This document shows positions 32,059 through 39,798 of a DNA stretch of 45,503 nt, in pieces. The DNA is from Cohnella fermenti (GTDB taxonomy: Bacteria; Bacillota; Bacilli; Paenibacillales; Paenibacillaceae). Each line of letters starts with the position of its first letter. Within the stretch, counting starts at the first letter, position 1. The stretch spans positions 1 through 45,503 of the forward strand of contig NZ_SSOB01000061.1 in assembly GCF_004801405.1 (NCBI RefSeq), written 5' to 3'. Below the pieces are notes generated by a model. The model was not told the DNA's origin. It searched no databases and saw only the letters and a program-made list of their open reading frames with translations. The translations under genes were made by a program, and so were the position numbers.

Positions 32059-33909
32059 TTACTGCGTGACGCTCTTGCGGGCTTCGAACAGCTCTTCGGC
32101 CTTCTGGATCGAGAAGTCCATGATCTCGTCGTAGTAGCCGAGGCCGGTGACCTTCTTGATCATCTCGTCCTTGAGCTTGTTGTATTCCGTTTCGTTCTTC
32201 GCGAACACCATCTTCCAGGAATATTGCTGGATGATCGTGCCGATCTGCTTGTTCTTCTGCAGCAGCGATTGATCCATCTGCAGCGGCTCCTTGCCGGTGA
32301 AGCCTTGCGGCGCAACGGCCAGCGCATCGTTCTTGACGAAGTATTCCTTCGCGGTCAGCACGCCCATCTTTTCGCGCCAGTCGCTGACGAGCTTGGACGG
32401 GTTGCGCGTAAGCGACGTCTCCCACAGGTTGTGGTCGTAGGCTTCGCCGGTCTCCGGATTGACGTCGGCCGGAATAACGAAGCTGAAGTTGATCTGGTTC
32501 ATGCCGTCCGCGAAGTTGCCGCCGCCGTATTCGTCCGGAATGGAGGTGCCCTTCTGATCCTGATAAGCCTGCCAGCCAAGGTCGGTGACGTACACCTTGC
32601 CGTCGCTGTTGATGTCCCAGAGCAGTCCCTTCGGACCGTTCGGCACGGCCGTTCCGCTGCCGGCGGAGATCATGGCGCCTTCCGGCGTGTACATCCAGTT
32701 GATGAATTCCATGATGCGTTCCGGTTCCTTCGCCTTGGAGCCGATCGAGATGATGCCGTTGCCGCCGTAGACGTTGAAGCCGGTCGAATACATGAGCTCG
32801 CCCTTGAACGGCACGAGTGCGAAGCCCTTGCCTTCGGCGGTCCGCTCCGGCGTGTTGTAGTTGGCGGCGCCGAGCCACGGGAACCAGGAGAACAGCAGGC
32901 GTCCGTCCTTGTACTTGCCGGCGACGTCGTCGAACTTCTGCGTCGGGGAGTCCGGATCGACGAGGCCCAACTGGTTGGCGTCGAAGTACAGCTTAAGCGA
33001 CTTCATGTACCAGCTCTCGTCGGAGAGGAAGTCGTAGTACTTCGGCTCGTCGGCCTTCACGTAGAGCGCCGTGTCGACGATCTCGTCGTAGCCGAACATG
33101 TTGGCGAATTGCTTTGCCAGCGTCATCTTGTAGCCGCCGTCCCAGTCCGACCAGAGCGAGAACGCATACGTCTTCTTGCCCTGGTCGTTCGTCGGCTCGA
33201 GCTCCTGCATCTTCTTGAGCACGGGCAGGTAGTCCTCGACGGAATTGATCTCGGGAGCGCCGATCTGCTGGTACAGGTCCCAGCGCAGGTCAGGTCCCCA
33301 CGTCATCTCCGTGCCTTCGGAAGGGCCGGTCGGGTTCGTCGCGACGTTGTTGCCGATGCCGTAGACGGCGTTGCCGTCCCCGAACGAGATCTTCGCCTTC
33401 TCGATCGCCTTCGGGTACCTCGCCACGAGGTCCTTGCCGTACTTGTTCAGCAGATCGTCCTTGGTCAGATCCCGGACCAGCCCGGCCTTGATGGCGTTGG
33501 GGTAGTTGCCCTTGTCGTCGCCCCAGACGATGATGTCGCCCATGTCGCCGGACGCCATCATGGCGGCGATCTTCGCGTCTCCGCCGTCCAGGTTGGAGGC
33601 GATGATATTCATCTTGATGTTGAACTTGTCCTTGATGAGCTTGGCGAACCAGCCGGTCTGCTCGCCCGCGTAGTTGGCCGTCGTCGAGAAGACGGTCAGC
33701 GTCAACTCCTTGGAGTGGTCGAGCCCGCTGTCATCGGGGGATGCGCTGGCCGACTCGCTCGGCGACACGGAAGCGGACGCGGATTCGCTCGGCGAAGCCG
33801 ACGGGGACGGGCTCGGCGAGGACGTGTTGCCGTTGTTGCCGCTGCAGGCGGCCAGCACGACGAACATCGTCGACGCGAGGATGCCGGCCGTGAGACGTTT
33901 GACCTTCAT
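32059..33909 (-). CDS. Carbohydrate ABC transporter substrate-binding lipoprotein
   Basis: This 616-residue lipoprotein has lipobox VLAAC with the lipidated Cys22, then a Ser/Pro/Ala linker (SPSPSPSASPSESASAS, about 30-58) that lifts the binding domain off the membrane. The body matches the LipO/YtcQ type: ASGDMGDIIVWGDD, GDGNAVYGIGNN, MTWGPDLRWDLYQQIGAPE, KEPERIMEFINWMYTPEGAM. It is the third gene after the two permeases, in the usual order permease-permease-binding protein of Paenibacillus oligosaccharide importers. AGGGAGG lies 9 bases before ATG. With a GH74 enzyme in the locus, xyloglucan oligosaccharides are a reasonable ligand guess. Confidence 0.93.
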   Translation of the reverse strand: MKVKRLTAGILASTMFVVLAACSGNNGNTSSPSPSPSASPSESASASVSPSESASASPDDSGLDHSKELTLTVFSTTANYAGEQTGWFAKLIKDKFNIKMNIIASNLDGGDAKIAAMMASGDMGDIIVWGDDKGNYPNAIKAGLVRDLTKDDLLNKYGKDLVARYPKAIEKAKISFGDGNAVYGIGNNVATNPTGPSEGTEMTWGPDLRWDLYQQIGAPEINSVEDYLPVLKKMQELEPTNDQGKKTYAFSLWSDWDGGYKMTLAKQFANMFGYDEIVDTALYVKADEPKYYDFLSDESWYMKSLKLYFDANQLGLVDPDSPTQKFDDVAGKYKDGRLLFSWFPWLGAANYNTPERTAEGKGFALVPFKGELMYSTGFNVYGGNGIISIGSKAKEPERIMEFINWMYTPEGAMISAGSGTAVPNGPKGLLWDINSDGKVYVTDLGWQAYQDQKGTSIPDEYGGGNFADGMNQINFSFVIPADVNPETGEAYDHNLWETSLTRNPSKLVSDWREKMGVLTAKEYFVKNDALAVAPQGFTGKEPLQMDQSLLQKNKQIGTIIQQYSWKMVFAKNETEYNKLKDEMIKKVTGLGYYDEIMDFSIQKAEELFEARKSVTQ

Positions 33910-34006
33910 TTCGAATTGCCTCCCTTTGATCTTCTAAGATATGGATTGTATAGTTTCGCTCCGCCTGTTAAACGGAGGTAAACCCGGCTGGATATCGGCT
34001 TCCCGC

Positions 34007-34906
34007 TTACCCCTTGACCGCGCCGATCAGGATGCCCTTGACGAAGTAGCGCTGGAAGAACGGGTAGATGAACAGAATCGGGAACACGACGATCATCGTG
34101 ACGGTCATGCGCACCGAGGTCGGCGTCTGCATGTTCTGCAGGTTAAGCGAGTTGAAGTCCTGCGTGCTCTTGATCAGGTTCGCGAGCGAGTTCGCTTCGT
34201 TCAGGTAGCGGTACAGCAAATATTGCAGCGTGTAGTACTTCGTGTCGGTCATCAGGAAGGCCGTATCGATGAACGCATTCCACTGATACACCGCGGAGAA
34301 AATCGTAATGGTAGCAAGAATCGGAGCGCTGAGCGGAAGAACGATACTCCAGAACACCCTCGCATACCCGGCGCCGTCGATCGAAGCGGATTCCTCGAGC
34401 GCGGGCGGCAGCGACTCTATGAATGTTTTCACCAGGATGATATTGAACGGAGAGATGATCGACGGCAGCACATAGGCGAGATAGTTGTTCGTCAGGTGCA
34501 GGTTGTGCATCGTGATGTACCAGGGGATAAGCCCTGCGCTGAAGTAGAGCGTGACGATGACGAACCGGTACGAGGTCTGCCGCCCCCACATCTCCTTCTT
34601 CGTGAACAGGTAGCCCAGGAATGCGGACGCTCCCACGGTAAGCACGGTGCCGACGACGGTCCGATAGAGGCTGACGAACGCGGCCGTGCCGAGCCCCTTG
34701 ATCTTGAGCACCTCGAGGTAGTTGTCGAAGTGGATGCCCCGGGGATAGAACGTGATGTAGCCGGTGGCGGACAGGTTGTTGTCGCTGATCGTGTTGATGA
34801 ACAGGTAGTAGAAGGGGAACACGCAGCTGAGCGTGAACAGCCCGAAGAACGCATAATTGAGAAGCTGGAAAACCGTCGAGCCGGCGCTGCTCTTGCGAAC
34901 GTTCAT
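34007..34906 (-). CDS. Carbohydrate ABC transporter permease, YtcP/MalG type
   Basis: The 299-residue protein has about six membrane helices. The cytoplasmic EAA loop that docks the ATPase is seen in LEESASIDGAGYARVFWSIV LPLSAP (about 180-205). Other family segments are PFYYLFINTISDN and FIYPFFQRYFVKGILIGAVKG at the end. It partners with the LplB-type permease encoded 46 bp upstream. No ATPase gene is present; such systems normally use a shared MsmX-type ATPase encoded elsewhere. Confidence 0.93.
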   Translation of the reverse strand: MNVRKSSAGSTVFQLLNYAFFGLFTLSCVFPFYYLFINTISDNNLSATGYITFYPRGIHFDNYLEVLKIKGLGTAAFVSLYRTVVGTVLTVGASAFLGYLFTKKEMWGRQTSYRFVIVTLYFSAGLIPWYITMHNLHLTNNYLAYVLPSIISPFNIILVKTFIESLPPALEESASIDGAGYARVFWSIVLPLSAPILATITIFSAVYQWNAFIDTAFLMTDTKYYTLQYLLYRYLNEANSLANLIKSTQDFNSLNLQNMQTPTSVRMTVTMIVVFPILFIYPFFQRYFVKGILIGAVKG

Positions 34907-34952
34907 GGAAGCTCTCTTCCTCTCCGAATGTGAATTCTCAAGTCAGGGAATC

Positions 34953-35924
34953 TCAGATTATCGATTCGCCGCGGACCCGCTTGGACAGGCGGTTCGCCAG
35001 GAACAGGAGCGTGACGCTGATGATCGACTTGAGCATGCTGACGACGGTCGCGAACGGGAAGTTGTTGGCGAAGGCGATGTTGTAGACGTACAGGTCGAGC
35101 ACTTCGATCGTGTCCTTGTTCATCGCATTCTGGAAGGCGAAGTATTGCTCGATGCCGTTGTTGACGAGATTGCCGATCGACAGCAGCAGCAGCACGAAGA
35201 ACGTCGGGATCAGGCCCGGCACGGTAATGTGCCAAATCTTGCGGAAGCGGCTCGCGCCGTCGACCTCCGCGGCCTCGTACAGCTCCTGGTCGATGCCGGT
35301 AATCGCCGCCAGGTAGATGATTGCGCTCCAGCCGAGCGACTTCCACCAGTACCAGAGAATCATCGGCAACCAGACGTTGTTCCCGCTTGCGAGGAAGTTG
35401 ATGCCCTGCTCGATGAAGCCCATCTTGACGAGCAGCGTATTGACGAGTCCGCCGTCGACCGAGAAGAGGACGAACGCGATGGCGTAGACGAGAATCCAGG
35501 AGATGAAGTTCGGAATGGTTGTGAGCGTCTGGACGATTCTCCGGTACCAGCCGGTTCGCACCTCGGTCAGCAGAATTGCGAATACGATCGGGAAGAAGGA
35601 GGTGACGATGCCCAGTCCGCTCATGGCGATCGTGTTCTTCATGACGCGGATGACCTCTTCGGTCTGGATCGGGTTGGAGGCGATCGACTTGAACCACTTG
35701 AAGCCGACGAATTCCGTCTGCGCGAGCGGGATGCCGGGGAAGTAGTCGTAGAAGGCGTAGATCCAACCGTAGATCGGAAGGTAGAAAAAAACAAACGTGA
35801 CGACGAGGAACGGGAGAGCCATCAGGAACAGCTTGTACTTGTTCGCCAGTCCCCTGCGGCGGGGAGGCGGGGAGGCGGCAAGGGCGGCATTCGTGCCGGG
35901 ATTCGTGCCGGATGCAGACGACAT
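34953..35924 (-). CDS. Carbohydrate ABC transporter permease, LplB type
   Basis: The 323-residue protein has an Ala/Pro-rich cytoplasmic N-terminus (about 1-28), then RRRGLANKYKLFLMALPFL leading to the first of six helices. The EAA loop is YEAAEVDGASRFRKIWHITVPGL (about 215-237). It is the first gene of the transporter operon. A GGGGA ribosome site precedes ATG 35924. A TACAAT box at 35966-35971 on the minus strand with a poor -35 may be an activator-dependent promoter. Confidence 0.93.
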   Translation of the reverse strand: MSSASGTNPGTNAALAASPPPRRRGLANKYKLFLMALPFLVVTFVFFYLPIYGWIYAFYDYFPGIPLAQTEFVGFKWFKSIASNPIQTEEVIRVMKNTIAMSGLGIVTSFFPIVFAILLTEVRTGWYRRIVQTLTTIPNFISWILVYAIAFVLFSVDGGLVNTLLVKMGFIEQGINFLASGNNVWLPMILWYWWKSLGWSAIIYLAAITGIDQELYEAAEVDGASRFRKIWHITVPGLIPTFFVLLLLSIGNLVNNGIEQYFAFQNAMNKDTIEVLDLYVYNIAFANNFPFATVVSMLKSIISVTLLFLANRLSKRVRGESII

Positions 35925-35995
35925 ATCGGAGTCCCCAATCGCTTTGGAATCGGTTTCGCGTTCTCATTGTAAGCGATGGAAGGAGGCGGCCGAGA

Positions 35996-36024
35996 GCGAA
36001 AAAAGCCCTCCGTCAAAGGAGGGC
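35996..36024 (-). terminator. Terminator of the sensor kinase gene
   Basis: On the minus strand GCCCTCC-TTTGAC-GGAGGGC is followed by TTTTTT. It separates the kinase transcript, including array 6 in its 3' region, from the transporter operon. Confidence 0.85.
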
Positions 36025-36074
36025 CGTCTGGTCTTGTCGCACGATTTTCTCACCGGAGTGAACGGAATTCACCC

Positions 36075-36522
36075 TATATAAGCTGAACGAATGAATCTCG
36101 CCCAGTAAGTTACAACCGCATATCGTTGCGGACCGAAAGCTCTTGAGCTGCTGTCCAGGTCGAGCGAATAAGCAAGCAATTCCGACTACAATCCGTGGCC
36201 AACCGCGCGATTCCGCCGAATATATGCGAAATTTCACATTCGTAGTCCGAACCAGCCGCGATTCTGCCGAATGTATGTGAAATTTCACATTCGTAGCCCG
36301 AACCAGCCGCGATTCCGTCGAATATATGCGAAATTTCACATTCGTTGCCCGAACCAGCCACGATTCTACCGAATATATGCGAAATTTCACATTCGTAGCC
36401 CTCGTTTGCGACCCGAACGAATGAATAAACATGAAATTCCGACTATATTTCGTGACCTGCATCCACATTGCGTGGGGCATCGAAACTGGGAGTCCGTTAA
36501 GTTCGCTAGTTCAGCTTATATA
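36075..36522. repeat. 448-bp segment bounded by perfect 14-bp inverted repeats
   Basis: TATATAAGCTGAAC (36075-36088) is matched by GTTCAGCTTATATA (36509-36522). The segment encloses array 6 and partial direct repeats ATTCCGACTA (36179 and 36438). It looks like a small non-autonomous mobile element, but no target duplication is visible at the ends (CCC versus TCT flanks). Confidence 0.6.
36221..36397. repeat. Four-unit phased palindrome array, AT-rich family (array 6)
   Basis: Units TATGYGAAATTTCACATT start at 36223, 36274, 36325 and 36376, exactly 51 bp apart. The intervening CGTAGCCCGAACCAGCCGCG-type sequence is nearly constant, so this array is a true tandem repeat. The core is the type seen only as unit 1 in arrays 1, 3 and 4. 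It lies between the kinase stop and its terminator. Confidence 0.9.
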
Positions 36523-36547
36523 TCTGCTCTTCTATTCTCCTACACTC

Positions 36548-38302
36548 CTATTCTTCCAACTGCTCGGTCGTGAGTCTGGGGATGACGATGGACACCTTCG
36601 TTCCGATGCCCGGCTCGCTCTCGATGGAGAACGTCATGTCGTCTCCGAAGTAGCGGCGCAGCATCCGGTTGACGTAGGAGAGGCCGATGCCCATCCCCTT
36701 GCGCCGGGAATCGGCGTCTTCGTCCGAGAGCAGCCGCTCCATCTCCTTCGCGTCGAGCCCCGCGCCGTTGTCCTCCACCCGGAACAAGGCATGGGAGCTT
36801 CCGTACGAGGCGATCGCGACGTCGATCCGGCCGTTCCTCTCGCTCATGCCGTGGTAGATGGCGTTCTCGACGAGCGGCTGCAGCAGGAAGCGCGGCACCG
36901 CGACCGACAGAATCTCCTCCTCGGCGCTGACGTTGAATTCGAACTCGTAGTCGTACCGGATTCGCTGCAGCTCCATGTAGTTGCGCATCGCCTCCAGCTC
37001 GTCGCGGGCGGTCACGATCAGACTCTGCTTGCCGAGGTTGTAGTGGAGCACCTTGACGAGTAGCGTCACGAGCTTGTCGATCTCCTTCTGCCCGTTCGCG
37101 CGGGCGAGCCATTGGACGGTATTGAGCGTATTGTGCAGGAAGTGCGGGTTGATCTGGCTGAGCAGCTTCTCGATCTCGAACTTCCCCTTCTGCTTCTCCT
37201 TCTCCTCGACCTCGAGGATCAGCTCGTTGATCTTGATCTTCATCTCCTGGAAGTTGCTGAGCACGAAGTCGAACTCCTCGACCTGCGTGTAGGCGACGGG
37301 GGTCGTCCGGTTCTCGGCCATGCGGACGATCTCGACGTTGACCTTGCGCAGCGGCCGGTACACCTGCTTCCAGATGAGGAAGGCGAGCCCCCCGGCGAAG
37401 GCGAGGGTAGCCAGCGCGAGCGCGATCATCTTGAGCATCCAGGCGCGGATCTCGCTGTCGAAGTCGGACTTCTTCACGGCGGCGAGCAACTGCCAGCCCT
37501 GCGGGCTGGAATAGCGGAACAGGTGATAGCCGCCCGCCTCGAAGTGCGTCTGCCGATCGTCCGCGCCGGCTGCGGCAAGCACATTGCCCGGGATGGCGTC
37601 GTCCTCGATGAAGGAGATGCCGCCTTGCTCGTTCGCGAGCAGATGCGCCACCGGCATTCCGTACGTTTGCTGGCCGAGGATTTTGCGGAAGAGGTCGTAG
37701 TTGGATTCCAGGTAAATATACAGCACCTCGTCGCCTTGAACGTGTACGATGCGCTGCTCGGAGAATACCATGTTGCTGCTGTTCGTGTAGAGGGTGCGGT
37801 GAGGGCCGAAGTAGACGGCGCCGTTGTACTCGATGAAGCGGGGCAGCGCGGACGTGTCGAAGCGGCGATCCATCGTCAGATTCGAGAACAGAATCGGATC
37901 GTCGGCGCTCGGGAGAATGTAGGCGGTCAGCCCGAGGTACGGGTTCGTGAAGTTGACGAGATTGATCTTCTCGTTGATCGACTCCATAATCTGCGACTTC
38001 GTGTAGATCTTCGGCTCTTCGAGGAAGGCGGACACCTCGTCGACGATCTGCCCGTCGAGCGCGAACTGCTTGGACGCGAAGTCGAGGTTGTTGATCGTGT
38101 TCTCGAGGCTGCTGGCTTCCTGCGTCAGGCTGGAGAGAATGCCGCTCTGGATTTTGCCGAACAGGATCGAATAGATGGACGAATACGTAAGCGCGAACAT
38201 GAAGACGAGAGGAAGCAGGCAGCCGATCATCACGTAGACAACGAGAACTCGGCGCAAGGAACGCTTCTCGAAGCGGCGGCGCAAGGCGGGAATCGCGGGC
38301 AT
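36548..38302 (-). CDS. Sensor histidine kinase, YesM/LytS type
   Basis: The 584-residue membrane kinase has a helix at about 17-42, an extracellular sensing region to about 290 (Cache-like), a second helix (MIALALATLAFAGGLAFLIW), then HAMP (QVYRPLRKVNVEIVRMAENR). The His_kinase domain has the phospho-acceptor motif LLSQINPHFLHNTLNT near residue 386, followed by an ATPase domain (VENAIYHGM, VEDNGAGLD, GMGIGLSYVNRML). YesM-type kinases pair with AraC-type YesN regulators; the partner here is at 30477-31889. It would sense extracellular saccharide, probably via the binding protein. Confidence 0.93.
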   Translation of the reverse strand: MPAIPALRRRFEKRSLRRVLVVYVMIGCLLPLVFMFALTYSSIYSILFGKIQSGILSSLTQEASSLENTINNLDFASKQFALDGQIVDEVSAFLEEPKIYTKSQIMESINEKINLVNFTNPYLGLTAYILPSADDPILFSNLTMDRRFDTSALPRFIEYNGAVYFGPHRTLYTNSSNMVFSEQRIVHVQGDEVLYIYLESNYDLFRKILGQQTYGMPVAHLLANEQGGISFIEDDAIPGNVLAAAGADDRQTHFEAGGYHLFRYSSPQGWQLLAAVKKSDFDSEIRAWMLKMIALALATLAFAGGLAFLIWKQVYRPLRKVNVEIVRMAENRTTPVAYTQVEEFDFVLSNFQEMKIKINELILEVEEKEKQKGKFEIEKLLSQINPHFLHNTLNTVQWLARANGQKEIDKLVTLLVKVLHYNLGKQSLIVTARDELEAMRNYMELQRIRYDYEFEFNVSAEEEILSVAVPRFLLQPLVENAIYHGMSERNGRIDVAIASYGSSHALFRVEDNGAGLDAKEMERLLSDEDADSRRKGMGIGLSYVNRMLRRYFGDDMTFSIESEPGIGTKVSIVIPRLTTEQLEE

Positions 38303-38453
38303 GGCGATCGCATCTCCCTCGGGATGGAATAGAAGGCGGTCGAATGGACTGTGTGCTTTGGCGGGAAGCCCAGGCGAGAATCAACGAGCAGTTGGAAATC
38401 GACGAACCGTATTCGGTTTGCTGATCGTTGCGATATTGTCTACACAAGGGAAA

Positions 38454-38485
38454 TAGACCGCCCCGATAGCAAGGAATGCGGTCTA
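38454..38485. other. Hairpin in the kinase 5' region
   Basis: TAGACCGC (38454-38461) pairs perfectly with GCGGTCTA (38478-38485). On the minus strand it is followed by TTTCCCTT, so it could act as a weak attenuator between the promoter at 38588 and the kinase start. Confidence 0.5.
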
Positions 38486-38556
38486 CTTCTGTGAACTTAG
38501 ATATCGTATTCCCAAGCCGACCGCCTTTGAAGCGGCTACTATGCTAGGGAGGAGTC

Positions 38557-38619
38557 GTGTTGACGCACGGCTTCTTCTTTAAGTTTTATTATAACTTCGT
38601 CATTTTATCCATGCAATAG
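38557..38619 (+). CDS. Possible 20-residue hydrophobic peptide
   Basis: GGGAGGAG (38547-38554) stands just before GTG 38557/TTG 38560, opening a frame that ends at TAG 38617-38619 and encodes a peptide with a core FFFKFYYNFVILSMQ. A hairpin AGCCG...CGGCT (38515-38537) lies upstream. A ribosome site of this quality before a hydrophobic mini-ORF is suggestive of a leader or signalling peptide. I do not recognise it. The same bases contain a good minus-strand promoter, so the resemblance may be accidental. Confidence 0.25.
   Translation: MLTHGFFFKFYYNFVILSMQ
38588..38616 (-). promoter_or_regulatory. Promoter reading toward the sensor kinase
   Basis: On the minus strand TTGCAT (38616-38611) and TATAAT (38593-38588) are 17 bp apart. 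It would give the kinase a leader of about 280 nt. The rest of 38303-38869 shows no gene beyond the features listed. Confidence 0.6.
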
Positions 38620-38746
38620 CATTCATTCGAACTCTACGTACATTGCGGGGCGACAGGGGATTCAAGGATGGGGAGGGCGAGCGTTCAGGGATGGGAGGAT
38701 AGAGGATTCAAGCACCGCGGGCCTTCGTTTGGGCTTCATCCGACAC

Positions 38747-38817
38747 TTGACGGCCCCGGAGAAGGAAGCCTATAATGGGAATAATTCCGAGTTTATGAAT
38801 CGGATATATTCCGAGTG
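38747..38817 (+). promoter_or_regulatory. Promoter and palindromes ahead of the FMN reductase gene
   Basis: TTGACG (38747-38752) and TATAAT (38771-38776) are 18 bp apart. Directly after the -10 come GGAAT-A-ATTCC (38779-38789) and CGGATATATTCCG (about 38803-38815), with ATTCCGAGT repeated directly. These sit over the start point, where a repressor would bind. Confidence 0.65.
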
Positions 38818-38869
38818 ATTGGGTTGGACATGTGAAGCCCGTCAGCGATAGCAAAGGAACGTGATTCCA

Positions 38870-39421
38870 TTGGCCAAAGTAGTCGTATTAATCGGCAATC
38901 CTTCCGCCAAGTCCAGGCTGAACGGCGTTGTCGACCGCGTCAAGAGTCGTCTTGGCGACACCGATCTGGACGTGTCGACCATCTCTGTTCGCGACCTTCC
39001 GGCGGAGGATCTGCTCTTCGCCAACTTCGGCAGCGAAGCGATCCAGGCGGCGAACAAGACGGTCGCCGAGGCGGACGCGGTTGTTATCGCGACGCCCGTC
39101 TACAAGGCGTCGTTCCCCGGCGCGCTGAAGGCGTACATCGACTTGCTCCCGCAGAAGGGGCTCGAGAATAAGATCGTCCTGCCGATCGCGATCGGCGGCA
39201 CAATCGCGCATCTGCTCTCGATCGACTTCGCGATGAAGCCGGTGCTCTCGACGATGGCGCCGCGCAACATTCTCGGCGGCGTGTTCGTCATCGACAGCCA
39301 GGTCACGTGGAACGACGACGGCACCGCATCGCTTGCCGACGAGATCGCGGCCCGCGTGGACGGAGCGGTCGACCTGCTTGTGCAGGAAGTGCGCTGGCAG
39401 ACAAGAGAGGCCCGCGCATAA
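38870..39421 (+). CDS. ssuE: NADPH-dependent FMN reductase, SsuE family
   Basis: The 183-residue flavodoxin-fold enzyme reduces FMN for a partner monooxygenase. It shows the phosphate loop VVLIGNPSAKSRLNGV at the N-terminus, VIATPVYKASFPGALKAYIDLLP (about 70-92) and GGTIAHLLSIDFAMKPVL. SsuE normally supplies alkanesulfonate or related sulfur-scavenging monooxygenases, but no ssuD or transporter lies nearby. AAAGGAACGTGAT, which matches the anti-Shine-Dalgarno sequence well, precedes TTG 38870, so I prefer that start over the GTG at 38861 that lies within it. Confidence 0.85.
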   Translation: MAKVVVLIGNPSAKSRLNGVVDRVKSRLGDTDLDVSTISVRDLPAEDLLFANFGSEAIQAANKTVAEADAVVIATPVYKASFPGALKAYIDLLPQKGLENKIVLPIAIGGTIAHLLSIDFAMKPVLSTMAPRNILGGVFVIDSQVTWNDDGTASLADEIAARVDGAVDLLVQEVRWQTREARA

Positions 39422-39437
39422 CACGCGCGATGGCGGC

Positions 39438-39483
39438 GCAGCAAAGCGGGGAGAGTGCTTGCGTGCTCCCCGCGCTTTGCTGC
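39438..39483 (+). other. Long hairpin after ssuE
   Basis: GCAGCAAAGCGGGGAG pairs with CTCCCCGCGCTTTGCTGC (two extra bases) around a 12-nt loop, 17 bases past the stop. There is no T-run, so it is a 3'-end stem or weak terminator. From here to 39798 there is no gene. Confidence 0.65.
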
Positions 39484-39536
39484 GTTCGCTCGCCAGGGCG
39501 AGGCCGCTCCGTGCGCCGGGCAGCGTTGGGCACCGA

Positions 39537-39555
39537 TGTGCGGGAAATCCGCACA
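39537..39555. repeat. Single GC-rich palindrome core
   Basis: TGTGCGG-GAAAT-CCGCACA, followed by ACGAAGCC, is the same core as in the 52-bp array at 15252, here with a perfect 7-bp stem. Another palindrome, CTCGCC-AG-GGCGAG (39489-39502), is centred about 51 bp upstream. Confidence 0.7.
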
Positions 39556-39693
39556 ACGAAGCCGGCAAGCGGCCGCACTGGCCAGCGCTGTGCGCCGCCG
39601 CCGAACGGGCTTCCCCGCTAACCTTGCCTCCCCACCTCCTACGCTGCCGAGTGCGTCCGCCGCTCCCCATTTTGCCCACCCCTGCCGTGCTTC

Positions 39694-39742
39694 AACGCTT
39701 TGAAGCGTTCCCGCTTGATAAATCCCCCCGTTTCGTTATAAA
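39694..39742 (+). promoter_or_regulatory. Operator-like palindrome and promoter of the aldolase gene
   Basis: AACGCTT-TG-AAGCGTT (39694-39709) is a perfect palindrome 5 bp upstream of TTGATA (39715-39720), which is 16 bp from TATAAA (39737-39742). The arrangement suggests an activator or repressor site. Confidence 0.6.
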
Positions 39743-39798
39743 CTAAATAGCATGTTCCTCCCTATCGATGGAGAAGAGTAAAGGAGTTTGTCCCCAAG

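Noticed and set aside
30462..33981. Long plus-strand frames opposite the response regulator and solute-binding genes
   Set aside because: Both are shadows; the minus-strand frames have clear receiver, AraC and lipoprotein features.
36013..36480. Minus-strand 155-codon frame with repeated NVKFRIYS peptides
   Set aside because: A 51-bp repeat keeps one frame open by chance. There is no ribosome site, and the frame crosses inverted-repeat ends and approaches the kinase terminator.
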